From Bordetella genomosp. 9 (GTDB lineage: Bacteria > Pseudomonadota > Gammaproteobacteria > Burkholderiales > Burkholderiaceae_B): a DNA stretch of 64,000 nucleotides. This document shows positions 27,226 through 36,223 of the stretch, piece after piece. Position 1 is the stretch's first letter; every line of letters begins with the position of its first letter. The stretch is taken from assembly GCF_002119725.1 (NCBI RefSeq), contig NZ_CP021109.1:2294001-2358000 (forward strand). The letters run 5' to 3'. Made by a program: the position numbers and the translations under genes. The notes below the pieces were generated by a model. The model ran no database searches and was not told the origin of the DNA. It saw only the letters and a program-made list of their open reading frames with translations.

Positions 27226-28125
27226 ATGGACCTGAAGCAAATCCGCTCCTATATCGTGGTCTGCGAGACGCAGAGCCTGTCGCGCGCCGCCGACGTGCTG
27301 GGTCTGTCGCAGCCGTCGCTGAGCCGGCAGATGCAAATGCTGGAAGCGGAACTGCGCCATCACCTGCTGACCCGTACGGGCCGCGGTGTGGTGCCCACCC
27401 CGGCCGGGCTGCGCTTCCTGGAGCATGCAAAGGCGCTGGATGACCTGGCGGCCCATGCGCGTCAGGACATGCGGTCGTACGCCGGCACGGCGCAGGAGCG
27501 CGTGCGGTTGGGGATGCCGCATCGCGTGGCGCGGCGCCTCGCGCCGCGCATCGTCCAGACCTTCCGCCGTCAGCACGCGGACGCCGCCTTGACGGTGGCC
27601 GAAGGTCTCAGCTCCGAGATGAGCGAATGGCTGCTGAAGGATCGCGTCGACCTGGCGCTGTTGTATGACCCGCAGCCTTCGCGGCGGGTGCGTTTCGAAT
27701 CGGTCTATCGCGAGGAGCTGGTGCTGGCCTACGTGAAGGCCTGCCGGCCGGCGCCGCCGCGCCGCGTGCGCGCCAGCGAACTGAGCCGTTATCCCCTCGT
27801 GCTGCCCAGCGCGCCGAACACCATCCGTGCGCTGGTCGACAAGACCTGCCGGGAGCTGGACGTGGAGCTGCATATCGCGGCCGAAGTCGACGTGGTGCAC
27901 ACCATCCTGGAGACCGTTACGCAGGACAACCTGTACACCATCCTGCCGCGCAGCGCGCTGCATGACTCGCCGGGCCAGCACGAACTGGCCTGCTCGGAGA
28001 TCATCGACCCGGTCATCATGAACAATCTCACGCTGGCGACGCCCATGCGCGATCCGCTGCCGCCCCTGGTGGAGGCGACCGCGAAAATCATCCGCAGCCT
28101 GGATATGCGGCAGTTGTTCGCCTAG
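27226..28125 (+). CDS. LysR-family transcriptional regulator
   Basis: 299 residues. The winged helix is MDLKQIRSYIVVCETQSLSR, then AADVLGLSQPSLSRQMQMLE, followed by a full effector domain. Divergent from the amidohydrolase-EthD-CMD-SDR-SMP30-Bug operon and separated from it by 107 bp, so it most likely controls that operon in response to a pathway intermediate. Confidence 0.92.
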   Translation: MDLKQIRSYIVVCETQSLSRAADVLGLSQPSLSRQMQMLEAELRHHLLTRTGRGVVPTPAGLRFLEHAKALDDLAAHARQDMRSYAGTAQERVRLGMPHRVARRLAPRIVQTFRRQHADAALTVAEGLSSEMSEWLLKDRVDLALLYDPQPSRRVRFESVYREELVLAYVKACRPAPPRRVRASELSRYPLVLPSAPNTIRALVDKTCRELDVELHIAAEVDVVHTILETVTQDNLYTILPRSALHDSPGQHELACSEIIDPVIMNNLTLATPMRDPLPPLVEATAKIIRSLDMRQLFA

Positions 28126-28190
28126 CCGCGGAGCGCCTTGGCGCGGCCCAGGAGGTTCATCGCGGCGACGGGCCGCCGTCCGGGCGCGTA

Positions 28191-29792
28191 TCAGTAACCG
28201 ACGGGGTAGCCGTCCTTGCGATGGTCGGAAGCCGCCACGTAGCCGCCGTTCAGACGCATCGCCATCTGGGCGCTGCCGAACTCCAGGTTGAAGCGCGGCG
28301 CGACCTCGATGGTGTGCCCCATGTCGCGCAGGCGCGCCACCACATCGGGCGGCGTATTCCATTCCACCGCCACGCGCAGGTTGTCGTCGGTGATGCGCCA
28401 GCGCGGCGCGTCGCTGGCCGCTTGCGGATTCTGGCCGAAGTCCGCGATACGGCTGGCGACCTGCAGATGCCCCTGCGCCTGCATGGAGCCGCCCATCAGG
28501 CCGAAGCTCATGAGCGGCTCGCCGTTCTTCATCAGAAAGCCCGGAATGATGGTGTGGAAGGGTCGCTTGCCCGGCGCCACGACATTCGCATGGCCGGCGC
28601 GCGTGCTGAATCCCCAGCCGCGGTTATGCAGGGCGATGCCGGTGTCGGGCACCACCACGCCGGAGCCGAAGCCTTTGAAGTTCGACTGGATGAACGACAC
28701 CATGGTGCCGTTGCGATCGGCGGCGGTCAGGTAGACCGTGCCGCCGCTGTGCGGGGACCCTGGCAGCGGCGCGCCGGCCCGCTTCGGATCGATCAGGCGC
28801 GCGCGATCGGCGAGGTAGGCGGGATCCAGCAGATGTTCCGCCGTCACCGTCGCCATGTGCGCGGGGTCGCCTACGTATTCGTACATATCGGCGAAAGCGA
28901 GGCGCATCGCCTCGATCTGCAGATGCAGCGTTTCGGCGGTGTCCATGCCCGTTTCGCTCAGATCGAAATGGCGCAGCATGCCCAGCGCCATCAGGGCGCC
29001 GATGCCCTGGCCGTTGGGGCCGATTTCGACGAGCTCATGGTCCCGGTAGCGCATGCTGATGGGCTGCACCCAGTCGGCCGTATGCGAGGCCAGATCGGCT
29101 TCGGTCATCAGGCCGCCGGTGTCGCGCGCATGGCGGGCGATGGCCGCGGCCAGCTCGCCGCGGTAGAAGCTTTCGCCCTTGGTGCGGGCAATGCTTTCCA
29201 GCGTCCCGGCCTGTCCGGGGCAGCGGAAGCGCTCGCCCGGCAGCGGCGCGCGCCCGTTGGGGGCGAAGGCTTCGCGATAGCCCGGCTGCCCGCTGAGCTC
29301 GTCGACCTGCTTCTGCCATTGGCGGTGCACGGTAGGCGAAACCAGGTAGCCGTCGCGCGCATAGCGGATGGCCGGTTCGAACAGATCCTCGAAGGGCAGG
29401 GAGCCGAATTTTTCCCAGATGGCCCGCCATCCGGATACGGCGCCCGGCACGGTTACGCTGCCCCAGCCGATCTTGTCCATGCTGTCCATGCCGGCAAACC
29501 GCGCCGTTTCCCACGCCGCTGGCGCGCGTCCGGACGCATTCAGCCCGTACATCTCGCCCTGATGCCAGACGATGGCGAACATGTCGCCGCCGATGCCGTT
29601 CATGCAAGGCTCCACCACGGTCAATGCGATGGCCGTGGCGAGCGCCGCATCGACCGCATTGCCGCCGCGGGCGTACATCTGCAGGCCGGCCGAACTGGCG
29701 AGCGGCTGCGACGTACTGACGACGTTGTCGGCCAGCAGCGGCATGCGCTGGGAGGGATAGGGAAGGGTCCAGAAGGGGTCTGCGATCGGCAT
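28191..29792 (-). CDS. Gamma-glutamyltransferase family protein
   Basis: 533 residues, no signal peptide. The N-terminal half has ARGGNAVDAALATAIALTVV, then EPCMNGIGGDMFAIV. The autocleavage point is expected at the Thr of HSGGTVYLTAADRNGTMVSF, followed by the oxyanion Gly region SFGLMGGSMQAQGHLQVA. It resembles the cytoplasmic-type (YwrD-like) enzymes more than the periplasmic glutathione-scavenging GGT. It is co-directional with the Bug gene 39 bp upstream, so it may act on a gamma-glutamyl or acyl compound linked to the captured solute. Confidence 0.92.
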   Translation of the reverse strand: MPIADPFWTLPYPSQRMPLLADNVVSTSQPLASSAGLQMYARGGNAVDAALATAIALTVVEPCMNGIGGDMFAIVWHQGEMYGLNASGRAPAAWETARFAGMDSMDKIGWGSVTVPGAVSGWRAIWEKFGSLPFEDLFEPAIRYARDGYLVSPTVHRQWQKQVDELSGQPGYREAFAPNGRAPLPGERFRCPGQAGTLESIARTKGESFYRGELAAAIARHARDTGGLMTEADLASHTADWVQPISMRYRDHELVEIGPNGQGIGALMALGMLRHFDLSETGMDTAETLHLQIEAMRLAFADMYEYVGDPAHMATVTAEHLLDPAYLADRARLIDPKRAGAPLPGSPHSGGTVYLTAADRNGTMVSFIQSNFKGFGSGVVVPDTGIALHNRGWGFSTRAGHANVVAPGKRPFHTIIPGFLMKNGEPLMSFGLMGGSMQAQGHLQVASRIADFGQNPQAASDAPRWRITDDNLRVAVEWNTPPDVVARLRDMGHTIEVAPRFNLEFGSAQMAMRLNGGYVAASDHRKDGYPVGY

Positions 29793-29831
29793 GGCGGAAA
29801 CGGGGAAGCTGATGAAGTAAGGAAGCGCCGG

Positions 29832-30857
29832 TTACTGTGCGGCGGTGATGTTCAGGCTTTGCACCTTCTGCTTCCAGAATGCGCGCTGGTCCTGGATGAA
29901 CCGCGGCGTGTCGGCGCCGGAAATATCGCTCACCTCGAAGCCCGGCACCTCGATGGCTTTCTGGAAGGCGGGGTCGCTCTGGACACTCTTCAGCGCCTTG
30001 GCCAGCGTGGCGATGCGGTCGGGCGGCGTGCCCTTGGGCACCATCAGCGCGAACAGGTTCTCGGACTCCAGGCCCTTGATGCCCAGCTCGCTGAGCGTCG
30101 GCACGTCGGGCAGCGAGCTCAGGCGCTTGGCCGACGCCACGGCCAGCACGTTGATGCGGCCGGCCTTCTGCTGCGGCAGCGAGCTGGACGGACTATCGAA
30201 CATGAAGATCGATGAGCCGGAGATCACTTCCGGCAGCGCCTGGCTGCTGCCCTTGTACGGGATCTGCAATGCCTGCACGCCGGTCTGCTCCTTGAAGATC
30301 TCCGCCTCCAGATTGGACAGCGTGCCGGCGCCCATCGATGCATAGTTCGATGCGCCGGGCTTGGCCTTCAGGTACTGGACCAGGCCCTTGACGTCCTTGA
30401 TGCCGGAGTCCGCGGGCGTGACGAGGATGTGCGGCGCGCTGGCAATGCCGCCCACCGCGTCCAGATCGTCCAGCGAGATGCGCTGCGGCCCATTGATGGC
30501 CTCGTTGATCGTCGTCGACCCGACCGAGGAGATATAAAGCGTGTAGCCGTCCGGCTTGGCGCGGGCCGCGGCCTGCATGCCAATCAGGCCTGCGGCGCCG
30601 GGGCGGTTCACCACCACCATGGACTGGCCCAGCGCCCCGCCCATCTTCACGGCAAGCTCGCGCGCCAGCACGTCGGTGGCGCCGCCGGGCGGAAAGGAAA
30701 TGACCAGCTGGATGGACTGGCTGGGATAGTCGTCGGCCGCCGCGGGCTGCGCGACGGCCAGACCGATGGCCGCCGCCAGTACGGCAAACAGCCGGCGGCG
30801 CGCGGAAACCTTCTGGACATGGGCGCCTTGGACGGCGCCGGCTTGCGAGTACTTCAC
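29832..30857 (-). CDS. Bug-family tripartite tricarboxylate transporter receptor
   Basis: 341 residues from a GTG at 30857 that has AAGGGG six bases before it; a longer frame from 30896 is less likely. The signal peptide follows after a positively charged stretch (ARRRLFAVLAAAIGLAVAQP, cut near AAA-DD). Bug motifs are VISFPPGGATDVLARELAVK, VVNRPGAAGLIGMQAAARAK and a C-terminal helical end. Divergent from LysR at 31003. TctA/TctB partners are not in the window. Confidence 0.9.
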   Translation of the reverse strand: MKYSQAGAVQGAHVQKVSARRRLFAVLAAAIGLAVAQPAAADDYPSQSIQLVISFPPGGATDVLARELAVKMGGALGQSMVVVNRPGAAGLIGMQAAARAKPDGYTLYISSVGSTTINEAINGPQRISLDDLDAVGGIASAPHILVTPADSGIKDVKGLVQYLKAKPGASNYASMGAGTLSNLEAEIFKEQTGVQALQIPYKGSSQALPEVISGSSIFMFDSPSSSLPQQKAGRINVLAVASAKRLSSLPDVPTLSELGIKGLESENLFALMVPKGTPPDRIATLAKALKSVQSDPAFQKAIEVPGFEVSDISGADTPRFIQDQRAFWKQKVQSLNITAAQ

Positions 30858-31002
30858 GAAATTCCCCTTGTGTCGATGCGGTGGCGTTCTGGCCATCCTG
30901 CCTGCCTTGTGCCGGCAGGCCGCCCGAAAATTCTACGAATTGCGATTTCAGCAATCAAATTCTATATTTCGAACCCCGATTGCCATTTTGTGAACCCAGC
31001 CG

Positions 31003-31902
31003 ATGCTCGACACCGCCCACCGCTATTTCCTGGAAGTGGTCCGCACCGGCAGCGTGAAAGAGGCCGCCGCCAACCTTCATGTGGTGTCCTCCGCGGTCAG
31101 CCGCCAGATCGCCAAACTGGAGGAAGCGACCGGCACGCCGCTGTTCGAACGGCGCCCCAACGGCATGACGCCGACCCGCGCCGGACAACTGCTGTTCGAT
31201 TACGCGCAGCGCGCCGCAATCGAGGCGCAGCGCGTGCGGCATGAGTTGCGCGGCCTGCGCGGGTCGGAACTCAGCACCATCCGCATCGGCGTGAACGAGA
31301 CGGTGGGCCGCAACCTGCTGGCGAACATCCTGGGGCCGTACCGCACCCGGCATCCCGACGTGGTGTTCCGCTTGCGGACCGCGTCATCGGCCGGCGTGAT
31401 GCAGGCCGTGGCGGACGGCAGCGTCGACATCGGCCTGGCTTTCCGCATCAAGACCGGCAGCGCCAAGTCCGGCGCCATCGCGGTGCGCCACGAGGTGGAT
31501 TCGCCATTGAGCGCGATCATGGCGCCGGGGCATCCGTTGGCGTCGCGCGCCCGCGTGTCGATCGATGACCTCAGACCTTATCCGATCGCCTTGACCGATT
31601 CCGGGGCCACCGTGCGGCTGCTGTTCGACGCATTCGCGGGCGGCGGCGAAGGGCCGCCTTTCGACGTGGCGTTCTCCAGCAATTCTTCTTCCGTCATCTA
31701 TTCGATTGTGAAGACGGGGCATGCGATCACGCTGGGCGGCGAGATCATCCTGCGCGGGGAGCTGCAGCGCGGCGAGCTTGTCGCCGTGCCGCTGGCCGCG
31801 CCCCCATTCGCCCGCCGCACGCTACAGGTGCAGACCGCGGCGGAACGCGAGCTTCCGGAAGCGGCGGAACGCTTCATCGCGGCGCTGATCGCCGCGCTTT
31901 GA
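31003..31902 (+). CDS. LysR-family transcriptional regulator
   Basis: 299 residues. The winged helix is ANLHVVSSAVSRQIAKLEEA with an upstream helix MLDTAHRYFLEVVRTGSVKE. The effector domain is complete. It is divergent from the Bug/gamma-glutamyltransferase operon across 145 bp of AT-rich DNA (CAATCAAATTCTATATTTCG) that should hold both promoters. It probably controls that operon. Confidence 0.92.
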   Translation: MLDTAHRYFLEVVRTGSVKEAAANLHVVSSAVSRQIAKLEEATGTPLFERRPNGMTPTRAGQLLFDYAQRAAIEAQRVRHELRGLRGSELSTIRIGVNETVGRNLLANILGPYRTRHPDVVFRLRTASSAGVMQAVADGSVDIGLAFRIKTGSAKSGAIAVRHEVDSPLSAIMAPGHPLASRARVSIDDLRPYPIALTDSGATVRLLFDAFAGGGEGPPFDVAFSSNSSSVIYSIVKTGHAITLGGEIILRGELQRGELVAVPLAAPPFARRTLQVQTAAERELPEAAERFIAALIAAL

Positions 31903-32002
31903 GGTACCTGGCTTTGCACGCGCAAGGCCTTGCACCATGTAGTGAACCGTGACGACCTTGCTGGTCCTGGGCGTGTAGGCACGTGCGGTCAGGTCACGAA
32001 TG

Positions 32003-32026
32003 AAAAGAGCCGCCCGAAGGCGGCTC
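32003..32026 (-). terminator. Rho-independent terminator with UUCG tetraloop
   Basis: On the minus strand a perfect 8-bp stem (GAGCCGCC/GGCGGCTC) closed by TTCG is followed by TTTT (32006-32003). The C(UUCG)G loop is exceptionally stable. It sits 18 bp past the stop codon of the Q/N-rich miniprotein and so marks the end of its transcript. Confidence 0.88.
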
Positions 32027-32044
32027 CTGCAGCAACCCCAACGC

Positions 32045-32209
32045 TTATTCGCGGTTTTGGTTGCGCTCGTTGCGGTCCTGCTGATTCTGCTGCCGGTTCT
32101 GCTGGTTCTGCTGGTTTTGCTGCCGGTTCTGGTTGTTCTGCTGATTCTGCTGGTTCTGGTTGTTCTGGTTCTGCTGGTTTTGCTGGTTTTGCTGGTTCTG
32201 CTGGGACAT
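32045..32209 (-). CDS. Gln/Asn-rich miniprotein (54 residues)
   Basis: An ATG at 32209 with GGAG nine bases upstream opens 54 codons to TAA at 32045. The protein is built of QQN repeats with a few Arg/Asp/Glu at the C-terminus. By my count it has 26 Gln and 18 Asn (81%) and no hydrophobic residue after Met1. Both CAG/CAA and AAC/AAT codons are used, so this is not a simple DNA tandem repeat. A strong terminator follows at once. It lies 81 bp downstream of the acetoacetate decarboxylase-like gene, perhaps as the last gene of that operon. I do not recognise a family. A prion-like or RNA/protein-binding disordered peptide is one possibility. Confidence 0.75.
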   Translation of the reverse strand: MSQQNQQNQQNQQNQNNQNQQNQQNNQNRQQNQQNQQNRQQNQQDRNERNQNRE

Positions 32210-32290
32210 GATGATGAGCTCCGAAGAAAGCGCACGGGTGAACGGCGAGACTGCCGCGGGGCTATCACAGCAATGCCCGTGCCGCTCGCC

Positions 32291-32971
32291 CTATACCCCG
32301 AACTGCGCCGATAAGCTGTCCACCCGGACGCTGAGCAAGGGCGTACGCTCGCGCAGAAAGGCCAACGGTCCCTCCGGTTCGAAGCGCCATCGCGCGTAGC
32401 CCAAGCGCACGCGTCCCTGCAACAGGCAGCGCGTACGCACCGGCCCTTCAGGGCCGCGCTGAATCGTCCATAGCGGCACACGGATCGGCATGACCAGCCC
32501 TTGCCGGTCCTGGAAGCGCAAGCTCGCGACGAATCGGCCCTGTTCGTTCAAGCTCGCTTGGAACAGAGCGCCGGGATCCCCATGAACGGCCTGAGCTGGC
32601 CCCTTGCCGAACGCAGCGACCCGTTTCGGGATGCGCCACAATTCGCGCCCGCCGGCGGCGGCGGTTTCATCGTCGACCCAGATCGGCCCCACAGTGCAGG
32701 CGGGCGCAATCAAACCCGCCGTCCGCACCGCCACGGCGAAGAGCATCTCGCGATAGGCAAGGGTCCCGCTGGGGTCGTACTCCGCCCACGCGGTGACGCA
32801 CAGGGCTCGGCCGGCGAACGACAGGAAGCGGGCGCCCGGCACCGCGGGCAAGGGCAGGGCCCGCACAGGCACACGCCACAGGCTGACGTAAGCGGCGCCG
32901 TGCAGCCGCCACGGTGCGGGGGGGCCGGCGTAGGAATGCGTTGCCGCCGCCGTATCGCGATCGTCCGTCAT
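32291..32971 (-). CDS. Acetoacetate decarboxylase-family protein
   Basis: 226 residues. The ADC-type beta-barrel core is visible: SLWRVPVRALPLPAVPGARF, EYDPSGTLAYREMLFAVAV, VDDETAAAGGRELWRIPKRV, and a C-terminal strand series. The E-L-W-R/G-I-P-K stretch corresponds to the part of ADC carrying the Schiff-base Lys neighbourhood, but I cannot be sure the catalytic lysine pair is present. Its ATG overlaps the FAD oxidoreductase stop (ATGA). Function likely differs from solvent-producing ADC. Confidence 0.78.
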   Translation of the reverse strand: MTDDRDTAAATHSYAGPPAPWRLHGAAYVSLWRVPVRALPLPAVPGARFLSFAGRALCVTAWAEYDPSGTLAYREMLFAVAVRTAGLIAPACTVGPIWVDDETAAAGGRELWRIPKRVAAFGKGPAQAVHGDPGALFQASLNEQGRFVASLRFQDRQGLVMPIRVPLWTIQRGPEGPVRTRCLLQGRVRLGYARWRFEPEGPLAFLRERTPLLSVRVDSLSAQFGV

Positions 32972-34392
32972 CGATCCCCGCTCCTGCGCCTGAGCAGGCG
33001 CGTCAAGCCGCCCGGCACGGGCGGCGGCAGCGCCAGCGTCCGTGGCCGTCCGAGCTCGGCAAGCACCGCTTCCGCAGCCAGGGCGCCGGCGCGAGTGGCG
33101 CTTTCCATGCAAAACGGCAGCCCCGTATCCACCCAGTCGCCGGCCAGGAAAAGCCCCGGCTCCCATCGCGTCGGCGGCCGTATCGTTTCGATGCCGGGCC
33201 GGGCGCAGGGCACCGACATGGGAATCCGGTGTACCGCCGTGGCGAGCAGCGTCGCGCGCCCCGCCAGGGCGGAGAACTCCGCGATTTCCTTCAGCGTGGC
33301 GTCGATCAATTGCCCATCGGAACAGTCATCGACGCGGTGGCTCCAGATGATGTTGGTGGCAACCAGCGATCCAGCGCCCGGCACGGTCGGCCGCACGTTT
33401 GAAAGATCGTAAAAGTCGGTGTTGTACGCGGCGGGCGACCAGGGCCGCGCCCAAAAGGGCGACGTCGTGATCTTGCGATCGAACCACAGGAAGCAGCTGA
33501 CATAGGGGCTGGGCGCGAAGCGCCGCGCCAACGCCGCCATGGGGTGGGCCGCCGGCAGCAACGGCGGCACGGCGGTGGGCGGAACGGCCAGGACGACGGG
33601 CGCGTCCACGCGGCTGCCGTCGGCCAGGACAATGCCGCTTGCCCTGCCATGCTCCCAGACGACGGCTCGCGCCGCGCAGCGGCACCGCACCTGTCCGCTC
33701 CCTTCGATGATCCGTACGCAAGGCCAGGCGTACAGATCGCTCAGCCCCACCTTGGGAATGCCGAAGGCCACGTCGTTGTGGCCGAGCATCTGCGAGAACA
33801 GCCGCATCAACGCCGCCGCGGAGCACGCTTGCACGGGAAGGTTCAACAGGGCGATCGAGGCCGACGCCCAGAACCAGTCGATGAATGCCGGGCTTACCCC
33901 ACATCGCAGCAAGTAATCGCGGCCGTTCTCGTTGTCCAAAGAAAGGATGTCGGCGGGCGTACTGCGCATCGTGCGCCATGCCACCGGCACGTTGGACAAA
34001 AGCTGGCCCAGCGGCACGCTGGGCAGGATGCGCGGCAGGTTGCGCAGGTAGTGCAGGGGGGCCGGCAAGCCGCCCACTCTGAAATGGATGTGCCTGCCCT
34101 TGTCGAGCACGGTCAGCAGTTCTTCGGTCTGCCAGTGGACCTGCGCCTCCGTCCCAAGGCGGCGCAGCAGCGCACGCATGTTGGCGTACTTGTTCAGTAG
34201 GATGTGCGGGCCGATGTCGATTGTGTCGCCGGTGGCGTCGTGGCGCCAGCTTCTGGCGCGTCCGCCCGGCGCATCACTGGATTCGACGACCAGCACCTTC
34301 AGCCCCATTTCGGCAAGCAGCGCGGCGCACGCCAGCCCGGCGATGCCCGCCCCGACGACGACCGTATCGGGATGCAGCGCCGGGGTTGGCAT
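32968..34392 (-). CDS. FAD-dependent amine oxidase/phytoene desaturase-like oxidoreductase
   Basis: 474 residues. The N-terminal dinucleotide fold is VVVGAGIAGLACAALLAEMG, followed by VVESSDAPGGRARSW, the two-part FAD motif of the amine oxidase/HpnE/CrtI group. The C-terminal FAD motif is GLFLAGDWVDTGLPFCMESA. Compared with HpnE (hydroxysqualene dehydroxylase) it has similar length and layout, but no other hopanoid genes are nearby. Coupled to the ADC-like gene by a 4-bp overlap. Substrate unknown. Confidence 0.82.
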   Translation of the reverse strand: MPTPALHPDTVVVGAGIAGLACAALLAEMGLKVLVVESSDAPGGRARSWRHDATGDTIDIGPHILLNKYANMRALLRRLGTEAQVHWQTEELLTVLDKGRHIHFRVGGLPAPLHYLRNLPRILPSVPLGQLLSNVPVAWRTMRSTPADILSLDNENGRDYLLRCGVSPAFIDWFWASASIALLNLPVQACSAAALMRLFSQMLGHNDVAFGIPKVGLSDLYAWPCVRIIEGSGQVRCRCAARAVVWEHGRASGIVLADGSRVDAPVVLAVPPTAVPPLLPAAHPMAALARRFAPSPYVSCFLWFDRKITTSPFWARPWSPAAYNTDFYDLSNVRPTVPGAGSLVATNIIWSHRVDDCSDGQLIDATLKEIAEFSALAGRATLLATAVHRIPMSVPCARPGIETIRPPTRWEPGLFLAGDWVDTGLPFCMESATRAGALAAEAVLAELGRPRTLALPPPVPGGLTRLLRRRSGDR

Positions 34393-34440
34393 GGGGGGAA
34401 GTGTGCTGAAGCGGCGTGGACGGATGCGGCCGGGAAGCCG

Positions 34441-34929
34441 TCAGTTCTTCAGGGCGGCTGCGCCAGCCTCGGCAATGTCTTCGTCATGCTGCGGCGTATC
34501 GGCGGACACGCCGATGGCGCCCACGACGTGCCCGTCGACGACCAGCGGCACGCCGCCGCGCATGAGCACGAAGCCGCGCGCGGTAATGGCGGCCTGGCGC
34601 GGACCGTTGATGGCGTCTTCCAACGCGCCGCTGGGCCGGCGGAACATGGCGGCCGTGCGAGCCTTGCCCGGCGCCAGCTCCACGCTGGCCGGCATCGTGT
34701 TGTCCATGCGCAGCAGGACGATGGGCAGGCCATCGCTGTCGGCCACCGCGATCACGCCGGGCCAGCCCGCCTGCGTCGCCCTGGCCTGCGCGGCCGCCGC
34801 CACTTTTTGTGCGGCCTCCAGCGTCAGAACCGGCCGCGTGGGAAGATCGGCCGCCGTCGCCGCGGGAATCGAGACGATGAGACCGGCGGTCAGGCAAACG
34901 GTTGCCGCCGTGCGCATAAGAACGTGCAT
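34441..34929 (-). CDS. GlcG/HbpS-like heme-binding domain protein, secreted
   Basis: 162 residues with a signal peptide (MHVLMRTAATVCLTAGLIVS, then IPAATA-AD). The mature domain has the GlcG pattern: LTLEAAQKVAAAAQARATQA, VAVADSDGLPIVLLRMD-like strand, RRPSGALEDAINGPRQAAIT-like middle and VVDGHVVGAIGVSADTPQHD near the end. Family members bind heme or small acids. The start at 34929 is chosen for the signal peptide. It is 48 bp upstream of the FAD oxidoreductase gene and in the same direction. Confidence 0.88.
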   Translation of the reverse strand: MHVLMRTAATVCLTAGLIVSIPAATAADLPTRPVLTLEAAQKVAAAAQARATQAGWPGVIAVADSDGLPIVLLRMDNTMPASVELAPGKARTAAMFRRPSGALEDAINGPRQAAITARGFVLMRGGVPLVVDGHVVGAIGVSADTPQHDEDIAEAGAAALKN

Positions 34930-34963
34930 GATGAAGCTCCTGTTTGGCGGCCAGGACGAAACG

Positions 34964-35626
34964 TCACGGATTCTGCGTGCCGGGCCGCATGGGTTCAAGC
35001 TGAAACGGCGCGCCGCGCGGGCGCGCATCGGTTACATCGTTTCCAGGGATTGTCCGGCGGGGCAGGCCGGACAGGATGCGCGCGCGGCTCCTGTCGTCCT
35101 CCCAACCGCGGCCCCACAGGATCATGCGGGTGCCGAGCCGATCGAGCAAGGTTCGTTCCACCTCGCTGCCCAGGCAGATCAGCGGCCCGCGCCGCAACGC
35201 CACATAGCTCGACGGGTACTTCGCCGCCAAGGCATGCCACAACGCGTGCGCGCCGCGCGACTGCCGCGCGCCGCTGACCAGGCACCAGCCGGCGTCGAGC
35301 TCGCGTGCGTACAGGTATCGGGCCAGGCCGCGACGCTGGTATTCCGGCGCAAAGCGCGAATGCGGCGACCGCACGTGGCGGTCTGTCCGCCGATCGACCT
35401 CGACTAGCCGGTTGAATACGGTACAACCGGCCAGCCTGCCGTGCCGGGTGTCCTCGACGTAGACGTACGATTCGCCGTCGGCCTCGCGGCGGCGCACGAC
35501 GAGGCCAGGGTGGGGCAGGGACGCGATTACAGGCGCGAAGGCATCGCCGCCATCGCGCACGCGCGCGTAGAGCGCGTCCAGTTCGGCCCGCAAGGCGTCC
35601 GCCTGCAGTTCCACGTCGACCCTCAT
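34964..35626 (-). CDS. GNAT-like acyltransferase
   Basis: 220 residues. The central region SRFAPEYQRRGLARYLYARE is the acetyl-CoA-binding motif A (Q/RxxGxG/A type) of the GNAT fold, preceded by strand GRLAGCTVFNRLVEV. The C-terminal 80 residues are longer than a minimal GNAT domain. ATG 35626 starts the conserved part; an in-frame extension of 36 residues is Arg-rich and unlikely. First gene of the run leading to the Q/N-rich miniprotein. The acceptor is unknown. Confidence 0.72.
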   Translation of the reverse strand: MRVDVELQADALRAELDALYARVRDGGDAFAPVIASLPHPGLVVRRREADGESYVYVEDTRHGRLAGCTVFNRLVEVDRRTDRHVRSPHSRFAPEYQRRGLARYLYARELDAGWCLVSGARQSRGAHALWHALAAKYPSSYVALRRGPLICLGSEVERTLLDRLGTRMILWGRGWEDDRSRARILSGLPRRTIPGNDVTDARPRGAPFQLEPMRPGTQNP

Positions 35627-36223
35627 GGGTCGTCGGGCAGCGCGGCGGGATGATGGGACGAGTCGACGCCAGGCGGCGTGGGGACGCGCCGCCAGAGGCC
35701 GCGCGGCGATCCGGAGATCCCGCAGGCGCGGCACAGGGCAGGGGGCATGGAGCGCTCCTGTCAGGTCGCACGCCGCAGCAGCGGCGCAACGGTCTATGCG
35801 CGGGGCGGGCCCGGTGACCTGAAAGAGTGCGCTTGGGAAGAATGCTGGAGGTCGCCGGGCCTAATCATGTGCGGCGAAAGCCGCGGCAGGTCCGGTCCGG
35901 TGAATCCGATGCGGGCGGGCACGCGCGCCGCCGATTCGCGGGTGCGAATCGATGCCTTCGTATAAAGCGCGCGGGGCATGCCGTTCGATCATGGCGGCGA
36001 TTGTAGGCCGTCCACGCCCCGTGGTCCAACGCGGCCGGACGGCAGGATTGCCGTGCCTGCCCGGCAGCACGCCGCTCCGCCGCGGCACAGCGCAAGAACG
36101 CGGCATGCGCGTAACGGCGAGATATGGACAGGCGCCGGCCCAAAGCGGTGCCGGGCGTACAATGCCGCAACGAGAACGCGCTTGTCCCCGCCCCCTCGTG
36201 ACGGCAGCAGCAGGGAGAATGCG
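35627..36223. other. Divergent intergenic region, no gene seen
   Basis: About 600 bp between the GNAT-like gene and the RsbQ-like gene. Open frames on both strands lack ribosome-binding sites and recognisable motifs. Both flanking transcripts must have their promoters here. No repeats or RNA structure stand out. Confidence 0.5.

Noticed and set aside
32045-32209. CRISPR-like or minisatellite array of CTGCTGGTT units
   Set aside because: Units are 9 bp with no spacers, and the frame on the minus strand has a start, stop and terminator; a coding explanation is better.
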